From positions 4,278,001 through 4,342,000 of the forward strand of contig WHVD01000001.1 of the NCBI GenBank assembly GCA_015178975.1: a DNA stretch of 64,000 nucleotides, in the 5' to 3' direction. The position numbers and the translations under genes are program-made. The notes beneath the pieces are model-generated. The model did no database searches. It was not told the DNA's origin and saw only the letters and a list, made by a program, of their open reading frames with translations. The DNA comes from Hysterangium stoloniferum (taxonomy: Eukaryota > Basidiomycota > Agaricomycetes > Hysterangiales > Hysterangiaceae). How positions within the stretch are numbered: the stretch's first letter is position 1; every line of letters begins with the position of its first letter. This document shows positions 23,587 to 33,346 of the stretch, piece after piece.

Positions 23587-23674
23587 GATATCTTCCTCAC
23601 ACTGGGGTGACTTGAGCCATGACTGACGCGACCGAATAAGGCATTACACCGTAGACAATCTACTAGACGTCGAC

Positions 23675-24385
23675 ATGCGGATCTCCGTGGAATGTTCACG
23701 GCAGGATGTGCGGTTCAAGATCCTATCTGAGGCGTTATTGGATGTCGCCCTAGATATCACTGCTGAACCTACTCCACAAGGTGATGGTGTTGAATTGTTT
23801 TTTGGTTCAAGAGCAAAGGCTGTAAATAGCTTCTTCCGAGACGAGGCAATACTCATTGACTTCACCAAGAAGGTCGATCGCATTGCGTCGTTTCTGGCTC
23901 TCTACCTACGGCAAGTCGTACATATATCTCTGTCAACTGATATATCAACCATTACTTTCCTTTCTAGCCATTTCTTGACCTGGATCCACGGGAACTTCGA
24001 TTCTGCGTCCAGGATCATTGAAACCATCATAAAGCTCATTACCATCTCTCCGGATCCAGAATTTTCGTGTACCGTAATACGGATGGAAAATGTGGTAGAG
24101 CCTCTCGTCATGGTTTGGCTATATTTGGATGGACTTGACTCTGACTCTGTATCTGACATGTGTGAGACTGCTTGTTACTCTCTCCTGTGTTTGATTGCCA
24201 CCCCTTTCACTGGTCTCTCTGTCGTTTCACACTCATACTGCCTAGGGGTGTTGAAGACAATAGATGAGCAGTTGGTAATGGTTCCCCATGATCGCAACAG
24301 AGGCACCATGACCTTTTTTCGCCGCGATTATGACACGCCACGCATCTTTCCCATATATTTCACCTGGGAGGCCATGCATCGCTGA
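23675..24385 (+). CDS. Unknown 236-residue protein
   Basis: The frame is open from MRISVECSRQDVRFKI to FTWEAMHR, then TGA. The reading frame is also open upstream to about 23655. Composition is that of a folded, mostly helical soluble protein with one hydrophobic stretch (YSLLCLIATPFTGLSVVSHS); I see no catalytic motif. The stop lies inside the start of the right inverted terminus. The frame is the best preserved in the unit, so it may be the cargo or the mobility protein; I cannot say which. Confidence 0.5.
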   Translation: MRISVECSRQDVRFKILSEALLDVALDITAEPTPQGDGVELFFGSRAKAVNSFFRDEAILIDFTKKVDRIASFLALYLRQVVHISLSTDISTITFLSSHFLTWIHGNFDSASRIIETIIKLITISPDPEFSCTVIRMENVVEPLVMVWLYLDGLDSDSVSDMCETACYSLLCLIATPFTGLSVVSHSYCLGVLKTIDEQLVMVPHDRNRGTMTFFRRDYDTPRIFPIYFTWEAMHR

Positions 24386-25094
24386 TATGCAGCATTGCAT
24401 TGCACAGCATTTCGATTTCAGCGTCGGAGTATAGGATTTTACTATTGAACACTCACCTTCAGCAGCGAACTTGCAATCATCTCGTCACTGTCGTACAGCA
24501 TGTACTGCTCTCATCATGTTTGTTATCAGACATTCCTATAATCCATCAACGTCCCTGCCAAATATGCCATTATGTAGCACAGCGTTAGGCAGTAATAAAG
24601 CATGTCCGGAATTTCGCCAAATTATAGACTGTTATTATTTTAGGGGGGGGGAGGAAATGTGCTTGATTTCGTCGTCTTGGTCCAATAGCTGCCTTGCTCC
24701 TTAACAGAATGGCTCTGAAATCCATTCTCACTGGCTCACTGTCACTGTACCGGATGAATAGCTGTAGTAGATTTTGTATTTAATGAGCGCAAGAGTATCA
24801 GCGCATTGGTCCACGTTTAAGATCCAGGTGGAGAACTTAAGCAACGCGTTCTAGAATTCAATACACAGTGGAAGATTCCCGAGAAGAAAACGACAATGTA
24901 TAACTTTACGGTATTTCTAGATACACAGGTGTCGAAATCATTGCCGTCTGGTGTATTTCCATCACTCTGCATCGATAGTTTGCTGTTCAATACCATTGTC
25001 ACTAAGGCTACCATCCAGTGACCCCAAATCATTGAATCACTTGGCATTGATAGTCTGCTGTTCAATACCACTGGTACAATGAGGCTGTGCCATG

Positions 25095-25769
25095 TTAGAG
25101 TATGATACTACAGCTCTAACATAGTCTATTATGATCTCCATATTTTTCTGATATTTGTAGTATTTTTCCCAGCACTGTAGGTGCAGTATTGAGTGAGTTA
25201 CCTTAGTGTTTACTTTCCATCACACTCACAGATATGTATGTCTTACAGTTGAATATACTTAGTGTTTACTTTCCAATCATACTTATAGGGGTGTTCTGCA
25301 AAGTGCTATTCAACTGTTTCAACAGGTTATGGGCCCCAGTTTCTAAACTGCTACATCCAGTTGCTATTTGTGCAATCCATCACTTCCCACATCTTTATTG
25401 ACAACTTCTATTATCCAAAACACTTTACATTGTGTTTAGATTTTATTTGTGGTCATACTGTATCTCTGTGGTTTGGCACTTGTTTTGGTCACTTTCTGCA
25501 CTCACCCCACCCCCTGCTCTTGCACGCATTTTCGCTTATTAAGTGCCCGCTGCCTTATAAGGAAATATATTCCCATGCCCAAAAGTCAAAAACCTGGTCA
25601 TCCAATTTTCATTTTTAGGTCAACATATTTTTTGTCACTTTTGTGACTCCTTGTGACTCATCTGTCACACTCCCTCCTACCATTTCTGGAACTTTCCAGT
25701 GTTGTCTGCATCTCTGCCAAATTATTTTAATCTTTTATCACAGGGTCATTTTATATACATTGGATTTGA
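25095..25769. other. No gene recognised
   Basis: A small imperfect hairpin GTTAGAGTATGATACTACAG to CTCTAAC lies at 25094-25120. The rest is AT-rich without coding pattern until copia integrase sequence begins near 25782. Confidence 0.4.
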
Positions 25770-25781
25770 ACTGTTGGCATA

Positions 25782-26305
25782 GTGTATTTCAGTGAGCCTG
25801 TGTTTTTACCTTCCTTGCAACATCATTGGGGATGTGTTGTTCTTGCAATTACTTATGCACGCAATTGCTCCCCTACTACTGCTCTTAAGCACTCTGTGCC
25901 CTATACTGTTTTCCATGGCAGAAAACCAGATGTGTCAAATCTTAGAGTATTTGGATCCACTGCCTACATACATATGTACATGTGCAGAAGGATGAACATA
26001 TTGGACTTGGCACACACACACAAAAGTGTGTCTTCATTGGATATCCTTCAAATTATAAGCATTGGTTATTTTACAATCCACTGACTAAAAAGATTATAGT
26101 CAGTAATAATGCTGTTTTTGATGAGAGAGTTTTGCAGGACTATCTAAGCAGACTACACCATCACCACCACCACCATCTATTCCTAAGGTTTTTCCTGATA
26201 TCCAACAATTCATTGATATGCTTATTCCTGGGTCTACTCAGGTGGGAGATGATCAGGGTAATGCTTTGGCTCCTGATTCAGGCTCTAGCTCTGATTCTGC
26301 TTCTG
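25782..26305 (+). pseudogene. Copia integrase C-terminal fragment
   Basis: The translation changes frame but reads TTALKHSVPYTVFHGRKPD, LRVFGSTAYIHM, VFIGYPSNYKHWLFYNP and KIIVSNNAVFDE, the standard order of the copia integrase C-terminal region leading to the reverse transcriptase linker. At least one frameshift is needed (near 25980). No active-site residues are left. Gypsy sequence follows from about 26306 with no LTR between them. Confidence 0.8.
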
Positions 26306-28148
26306 AAGGTTTTATCCATCTTGATGGACGTATCTATGTATGTTCCAGATTCCAATAATCTCCAACTCCATGTACTTCAGTACAAACACGATCATCCAAT
26401 CTCTGGACATTACAGCATTAAAAATACTCTTGGTCTAATCCGAAGAGTGTCACAAATCGAATTTTACTCAATAAAGTCAAATATGTAAACAATCAAAGAA
26501 TATTCAACAATATTGAATAAAGATGCCTCATTCGATGAAGTATTAATTTGTCCTGTTGATAAAGTGTGAGGCAAAGATAGGACACAGAGGCTCACAAATA
26601 ATTAAGTTGAAGAAAGGCTCAGAAAAAGTTTGATGATTATATAATACAGTAAATAATATAATTATGATACAGGTTTTCTGACTGACTTCCTTTGTTCCTA
26701 TCATTGCCCTTATATACTATATATCATTACCTATGATGATAATATGATATTAAAGTGAAATCATCAATGACATCAACCTGAGACAAGTCGAAGATATTGT
26801 CAAAGAATAGTCGAGTCGGAAGTCAAGTCAGAAGTTGAGTTGGAAAGTCAAAGGAATGTCAAAGAAATATTAAATTGATTATTATCAAAATTTGAGCTTG
26901 TACATTTGTGACAAAGAGAATTTACTTGGCCCAACCTCTGAGATTTTGTAACCCAGTTCTGTAAGTCATGCACCACCTGCTTACACTCTAAAACCCAGAG
27001 ACATAAGCTGTACGGCCTTCTCAAGCAACTTCCGATACTGGAAAAACCCTGGAACTCAATTTCCATGGATTTTATCAAACAACTTCTGACTTCTGAAGGC
27101 TTTACATCCATCCTAGTTATTGTGGATTGATTCTCAAAACAAGGAATTTTCATACCCACTCACAATGCAATCAGGTCCTTACAATTAGTGGAACTTTTCA
27201 TTATTCATGTATTTTCCAAACATGGTGTTCCATCTCATGTAACTTCCAATCGAGGCTCCAAGTTCGTCTCCCATTTCTTCCAGGCCCTCAGAAAAGCCCT
27301 CGACATGAAATTACACTTCACCTCGGGATATCATCTGGAAGGTGATGGAACAAATGAAATGTGTTAATCAAACACTGGAACAATATCTCTGCATCTATTG
27401 CAACTATCAACAGGACAACTGGAAATCCCTTCTTCCGATCATGGAATTCACCTACAATAACTCTCTGAACACAACTACCGGCATTTCTCCCTTTTTTGCC
27501 AACAAAGGCTATAATCCAAATCTCACAGTACATTCTGAATGAGATTTGGCTTCTATCTGCACTTAAGAATTTATTACCGATCTTGACGAGTTACATCAAG
27601 AACTTTGGAAAGCTATTTCTTCCGCTCAGGAACATTATCAATGTTCCGTGGACAAAAACAGGATCCCACCTCCTAACCTTAAAATTGGTGATCAGGTTTT
27701 TGTAAAAGCTCAATTATTTCAAACTACCTGACCTTCTAAAAAACTTGCTGAGAAATTCTTAGGCCCTTTTGAAATTATAGCACAAGCCAGTTCACTTTTG
27801 TGGACTCTCTGACTTACTGATAGTATGTGAACAGTCCATCCCATTTTCCACATTTCCATCTTAGAACCTTGTGTTCCTAACAATATCCCAGAACATATTC
27901 AACCTCCACCCCCTCCCATCATCATTGATGGAGAACCCAAATTTGAAGTTTCTGAGATTTTGGATTCTAAAATCAACAATCACCAACGTACTTGTAAATT
28001 GCTCTATTTAGTCAAATGGGCAGGTTATGAAGGTACCGACGAGGAAACTTCATGGATATTGGCCACGGAACTTGAACATGCTATGGAAATTGTTATCAAC
28101 TTCCACACAGCTTATCCGAGCAAACCCAGACCTTTATCACCACTCTGA
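26306..28148 (+). pseudogene. Ty3/gypsy chromovirus integrase-chromodomain pseudogene
   Basis: Begins at the linker between RNase H and integrase (GFIHLDGRIYV, LQYKHDHPISGH). A solo LTR splits it at 26448-26913. It continues with the zinc-binding CKSCTTC region, the catalytic core (SISMDFIKQLL, VTSNRGSKF) and the YNNSLNTTTGISPFF block. A chromodomain follows (about 27930-28130: KLLYLVKWAGYEGTDEETSW), which in this family targets integration to methylated-histone chromatin. Many stops arise where the related copy at 50767-51708 has Arg or Gln codons (CGA to TGA, CAA to TAA), consistent with C-to-T decay. The core Asp of TSDRGSEF is Asn here. Confidence 0.88.
26448..26913 (+). mobile_element. 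Solo LTR, target duplication AAGAG
   Basis: 466 bp from TGTCACAAATCGAATTTTAC to TACATTTGTGACA, flanked by AAGAG at 26443-26447 and 26914-26918. Removal restores the gypsy reading order (LIRR then EFTWPNL). A relative lies in reverse at 2935-3311. Confidence 0.95.
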
Positions 28149-28241
28149 CCTTTTTCCATTTTTTTTCTGTTCAGTTTCCGATACTTCCGATATCACACTC
28201 ATTCTTCAAAATCATACAAGTCAAAAAATATATATTTGCAA

Positions 28242-29306
28242 CTATTTTAATGTTTCTGACACCCCAAATCCTCCTTCTGCTTCAACTCCCAGATCATCCG
28301 CAACCTCCGCACTTTCCACCATATCCTGCACTTCATCATCCTCACTTTCTGGCCCCTTTCCTGACTCCCACCTTTTCCTGACACATTCTGCCAATGGATC
28401 ATTAGGCTGGTCCCTTGCCTTATCGGAAAACCTTGTGGAAACTGCAATAATGCCAATGCTAACCATTACCTTCTCCAGAAATTCATTTTGCCTCTGGAAA
28501 TTCCAGGTCAACAACCAGAAACCTTTTTCCTGGATATTGTTATGGTGCTCCAGAGCATCCTGCATTTTCATTAGTTCCATCCCAATAAAAACTAACGCAT
28601 CCATGGTGTCCTTGAGAAGCTCAATGCCAGAACTATCTGTACTCAGCACTTCAGTTTCCGCAATCTTGGCCATTCCTGGATTTTCCGTGTTGTCAGTTTT
28701 CTGAGCCTTCTCACCTTTTGGAACCCTCTTCATGGCAAGAGTGCACAGAAGTTTGAGAACCGTGCAGGGATAGCAAGTTCCGCCCCATTTTACCTTCTGT
28801 TTCCAACAAGTCAAATTCCGAATCAAACATTGATAATACGGACTGTCATGGACAACTTCCATCCATTCTGGAGCTTTGACCTTTTGTTTCTGTTTCGGAA
28901 ATTAGTCAACTTCCGACCTTTTACAAAGTCACTTACTTTGGGACTTGAAGGCCTAGCCTCTCCCTCTACCTCCACCTCCATGGCTTTTCGCTGTGTTCAA
29001 TTGTTATCTGATGAAACACAGAAAATTGTTGTTTTAACTTACCTTTTCTTCCCTTATCTCCTTCGCTCTCTTTTCCGCCACCTCAGACTCCCACTGCTTT
29101 TTCTTCACCTCATCCTTCTTCTTCCAATCTTCTGCCATCTTCCACATCCACACCTCCTTTTCCACCTTCACCCACTCCAACTTGTGCTTTTCCACCTCTT
29201 CCACCTTCTTCAATTCCTGCATCAACACCTTTTCCTCCTCCTCTTGTCATCGCTTCATCTCCTCCATCCTCTGTCATTTTTGTTGAAGTTCTTTGACCTT
29301 TGACAT
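28242..29306 (-). pseudogene. Antisense spliced gene in chromovirus: coiled coil plus Cys cluster
   Basis: It lies between the chromodomain and the 3' LTR, opposite to the element's own genes. Exon 1 (29043-29306) starts MSKVKELQQK and is a Lys/Glu-rich heptad region (EVEKHKLEWVKVEKEVWMWK). It carries two in-frame TGA codons and ends at a consensus donor GTAAGT. The later part (28242-28862) is open for 206 codons, with a Cys cluster (YYQCLIRNLTCWKQ, then WGGTCYPC, LLC), a helical region (LLKDTMDALVFIGMELMKMQ) and an acidic tail. The same architecture occurs antisense in the chromovirus at 49499-50385. I infer a possible nucleic-acid-binding accessory protein; I do not recognise a named family. 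Confidence 0.6.
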
Positions 29307-29561
29307 TTTTTGGAGCACAGAAATTTCAGCATCTGAGTCTTCCAGGGTAGTGATAAACAAGTGTTGATGAATCGACATGCAAGTTGTGGTTAAAGAAACA
29401 AAATCGTCAATTTGAATATTTGGAAGTTTTTATACTCAGACCAGCAGCTGAAACTCTCACTTCCAGAATTGCATAAATTTCATGACACATAATGATCAGC
29501 AGTCGCTTCAATCACTCAGTACCTATTGCCTCTATGGGACTTCGGCCTAACAGGGGGGAAC

Positions 29562-30103
29562 TGTTACGACCTGTTCCTGGATGTTTCAATATCCAACTTC
29601 CAACTTCCAATTATGGAACATCATAGTTACCGTATCTTCCATATTCTTCCCTTGTTCTGCATTTGGTAATTTGTCTGTTGACAAGTATTCACTTGTTTGT
29701 TTATTATATTCCCATTTCGGAATATTGTCTCCCCAATTTGTCTTATTGTATTCCCATTTCAGAATACTTCCGTTTCCATCTTATTGTGGTCTTAGTTTGT
29801 AGTACAATAACGAGAAGACTTATATTAGTTTCTGCGAATTTGTACTTTACTTTAGATCTGATATTGACTTAGTTTCTTATTCCCTCTTCCATCTTTCTGT
29901 ACACTCGATATTCGGAACTCTTTGGAACTCTGAATATCCATACCTTCCAGTGTAAGTCTCGCCTTTGAAATTGAGGACTTCTGAGCATTTGCATAGAGGG
30001 CAGCACATAAGCTGAAGCCGATGTCCTGACCCTATCTGATAGTTTCTGAATTTCCGGTGACTTTCCAATAGTTCTGGAATAATTTCTGACATGGCACTTA
30101 ACA
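29562..30103 (+). mobile_element. 3' LTR of the chromovirus at 26.3-29.6 kb
   Basis: Starts TGTTACGACCTGTTCCTGG directly after a purine tract (AACAGGGGGGAAC) and ends GGCACTTAACA. It contains the shared LTR motif (GCACATAAGCTGAAGCC, about 30001-30030). The 3' flank AAAAC starts inside a minus-strand gag remnant. The 5' LTR of this element is not present; the left part is lost at the copia junction near 26305. Confidence 0.85.
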
Positions 30104-30420
30104 AAACTGTGATCTGTTCATACTGATATACAGCAGACATGAGTTGAAAAAGGTGCAACTGTTGGATCAATCACCATCATATGCATTCAGAAGTGAAACT
30201 TTTGGACCTGAGCTAGTTGAAATGGTGGGAGGGGTTGATGTAAGTAGTGCTGTCAATGGTGGAGGAGTCATTGGCGGTTGTGATTGTAATGTGAGTTGCT
30301 AAAGGATCTGCTGCAGCAAATCCGTGTTTTGTTTCTGGGAGGCTTGGAGCTCTTGAATGTCATTACTGTGCTGTTCCAGCACCTGGTGAGGATCAGTCAT
30401 AGAAGTCGACATGATGGTCA
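30104..30420 (-). pseudogene. Gypsy gag N-terminal fragment
   Basis: On the minus strand from an ATG at about 30412 it reads MSTSMTDPHQVLEQHSNDIQ, a Gln-rich coiled segment, a Pro/Thr-rich linker and KVSLLNAYDGD..SNSCTFF. This is the start of the Retrotrans_gag-type domain, where P-x-x-Y-D-G precedes F-x-x-x-C. One stop interrupts the coiled segment. It is cut at 30104 by the LTR on its left. Confidence 0.65.
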
Positions 30421-30818
30421 AGTGAGGGGAAGGGGCCGTATGCAAACTCGAAGTCAATTAGATCTGTATAGATGTCTGAATTCATGATCTTGAATATAGT
30501 TTGAAAATAGCAGCAGTACTTTCAGTCACTCAATGTGAGACTTTTCTTCTGTAAGGGTGACTCTCTAGACTGCACTGACTCACACTATGACTGAGTTGGG
30601 GCACCAGCAGAGGGAATCCGAAGTGAGTTTTATACCTATCTATTATATACATGCAGTGTACAGTATTACTTACCTAGCAGAGGGAATCCAAAGAGAAAAG
30701 TCTAAGGAATCCTTGGCTAGCGAGTGACTAACTAAAGGTGCAGTGGAGTTTGAAAATGTGATAAAGACAAGGTATTCTTACCCTTGACTTATGAGACTAT
30801 ATTAAAGGAAGGTCAGGA
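30421..30818. other. No gene recognised
   Basis: Two copies of a short CAGAGGGAATCC(A/G)AAG block (about 30608 and 30675) lie here. No coding pattern was found. Confidence 0.35.
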
Positions 30819-31700
30819 ATGAATTTGGAGAACTTGATATTGTCCCCTGACAGGCAAAGTAAAAGGATAATCAAGTCAAATATTATTAGAATATGGTTTT
30901 TTATGGTCATGACACCCTTTTTTATGCAATGCAGTCTCAACTTCAATGACTGGCCTGACAAATTTGCTACCAACAGAAGCAAAGTTCTATTCACTTTATA
31001 ATTTCTTCAGGGCACTGCCATGAATTGATTTGAACCAGCACTCAACAACATTGACAATTATCAACCCAGTTGGCTTAATAACTACTCATCCTTCATGACA
31101 GAATGCAAACTTAATTTTGGCCCACATGATGCTATCAATGATGTCAAAGCTACCTTGGCCAATATCAAGATGGAGGACAGCAAACAGATCACTGAATATA
31201 CCATACAATTCAACTCTCTCACCACTCTTGTTGATTGAGGTGATTCTGCCCTACATCACCATTTCTACTCTAGTCTCCCATCCATCTCAAAGATGATATC
31301 TGTCAAGGTGACAGCAAGCCAACTACTCTCATTGATGTGCACATTAGGGCTCAGCAATGTGATGCTTGTTATTGGGACTGGTGTGCTGAAATCAACCACA
31401 AAAGCAACCTGGAATGCTAGCAAAAGAACAACCAAGATGGCAAACAGGCATCAGCATCATCCAGCAATAACAACAACAATGGTGACAACTTGTTGAAGAC
31501 ATCCAAGAAGAAACAAGACTAATTTGACTTCTAACAATGCTATGGCATCTAGCAGCAATTCTGGCACTTCCATGACCAAGCCCAAAGATGATTTGAGCAG
31601 TAAACATGGTGCAGATGGTGAGCTCACTGCTGCTGAGAAGCAGCAACATAAGGACAATGATCTCTTGCAATTAGAGTATAATATATGGCTGATTTAGAAG
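30819..31700 (+). pseudogene. Gypsy gag remnant (Retrotrans_gag type)
   Basis: Frames read in order: FATNRSKVLFTL, WLNNYSSFMTECKLNFGPHD, ANIKMEDSKQITEYTIQFN, GDSALHHHFYSSLPSISKM, and an Asn/Ser/Gln-rich linker. The segment SKHGADGELTAAEKQQ normally precedes the CCHC knuckle in basidiomycete gypsy Gag. The knuckle itself is not recognisable. Stops and frameshifts are frequent. No protease or polymerase follows. Confidence 0.8.
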
Positions 31701-33346
31701 CCAGCCGAGTTCTCATTAAATTGGAACACCAAACCAGGAAATTGTTGCAAGGCAGTACTAAGGTAGGAAGGCTTATATATGTATGACCACTCAGTCAAAC
31801 ATACAAATCCAAAGATTGATGTGCATGACCCAAGTTAAGCCCTTTGCACTGGTGAATGAGAGAGGTACTTGGAAACAGCAAACTAAGGCCATGCAGGTCT
31901 TCACACCCAATAGGTTTGGTCAACTGGTATGGCATGCTCCCAGTTGCAAGGTCATTCTCTCCCGATTACAAGGTCTTTTCAGTCTGAGGATATTTTTCTT
32001 TCAATCACATCTTACAATTATTCTGGTTACTATGTCTCATTGCAATTTTTCTTTATTTCCCCGTCTCTTGCCCATTTCCCTTGAACAATTTTATATAAGT
32101 ATGACCAAAGCCGAATCGCTATACCTCAGTCAATTCTCACTCCGTGTCGACTGAAGTACATTTAATAGAGAGTATGAATATCAGGAACCAATTCAGTTTG
32201 CTAATATTTCATTAGTTGCAAATACTCTCTAATAATTACCCTTTTTTATTCATCATTATTACAACTGTATTAATCTTGCCACTTTTGGTAGATATAATTT
32301 CTTGTCATAGAAATGCTGAGTATCTATGACTTGTATATCTCTATACTGCTGAAACAAAGATATCTTGGTCCTGTTTGTACGGACTGAGTGTGGTTGACAC
32401 AGCAACCTTTCACGAACCCATTGTGCATGACTTGAAAAAATTCCACCTTACACCATTCCAAGTTTATAAGCATGGGTGTGCTGTGCTCGCACCACTGGGC
32501 GGTGGGAATAGCCAACGCACGAGCGATTAAACCATGAGGTACGAGTCAAAACAATTTGCAAGTTATCTTGTTTTGCCATCCAGAACCCGGACCATGAAGG
32601 TGGATCGCACTGATCATTTATCTTCGAGAGCCAGGTGGTCCCCGGTCAATCACTGTATGTATTTTCTGTTATATAATTGAACTACATTTGCCAATTTTGT
32701 TTCAAGTCATTGGAACCATGAGGATACCAGGCGCTCTCCAGAATTCCCGCCATCATGATACAACCGCGCCGTTCTCAGACGCATGATGCAAACTTGCTTT
32801 ACCATGTACTTTACTCTGTGTAGGCACTGCGATGTGCCCTCGAGTTGTTTCGAGGTCTAAATTCTCGATGACTTTCATATTTGTTATTTAGTCTTTTAAA
32901 GTTTATGATGTCTAGATTATAGTATTCTGAGAGAGACTCGATTCTATAGCAAAAATCACGACAGACGTGGCAGACCACGAGACCGCTTTTACATTTTGAA
33001 GGTCCGATCCGAAGTTTTACAACCTGGGAATAGGTAAATTTAGGTATGAGATCTGTCCGAAGGATCCACTGACTCGCTTACGATTCGTTATTAACCAATT
33101 GTATCAACCACCTACGCAGATCAATGATACAAGAGCATCCGATGAGCAATAATACTGCATGCACAGCCGCAGTTAATAACAATAAGACATGCAAGACGGT
33201 CGCAAGGCTCTCATCACTGAGAAATTTTTCCCTCAATGTTAAGCATGTCGCCATTGATATACCTATTTATAACCACGCAACTCATCATCCTACCATATCG
33301 TACTTTGTATGCGCACAAGTCCTTTCAATTTCCTCTGCATTCGCCA
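31701..33346. other. No gene recognised
   Basis: Short frames only (31783-32154, 33124-33372). No LTR pair, no repeat shared with the rest of the window. 33124-33346 is presumed 5' flank of the serine hydrolase remnant. Confidence 0.4.

Larger units (their letters stand above)
21252..25094. mobile_element. 3.8-kb unit with long inverted termini
   Basis: The left terminus 21252-22286 and right terminus 24372-25094 are inverted copies. The outer ends match as CATAGCACAGCCTCATCG against CATGGCACAGCCTCATTG, and the inner ends as TATCAGCGATGCCTGG against TATCAGCGATGCATGG. The left terminus is longer because of an extra ~260 bp (about 21331-21597). Identity is imperfect (tens of differences), so the duplication is not fresh. 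The unit encloses three open frames of unknown function. No target duplication was found (flanks ...TCACTG and TTAGAG...). It could be an unfamiliar long-TIR DNA transposon or an old inverted segmental duplication. Confidence 0.75.

Noticed and set aside
28830-29303. Plus-strand frame rich in Leu, Phe and His
   Set aside because: Complement of the coiled-coil exon of the antisense gene.
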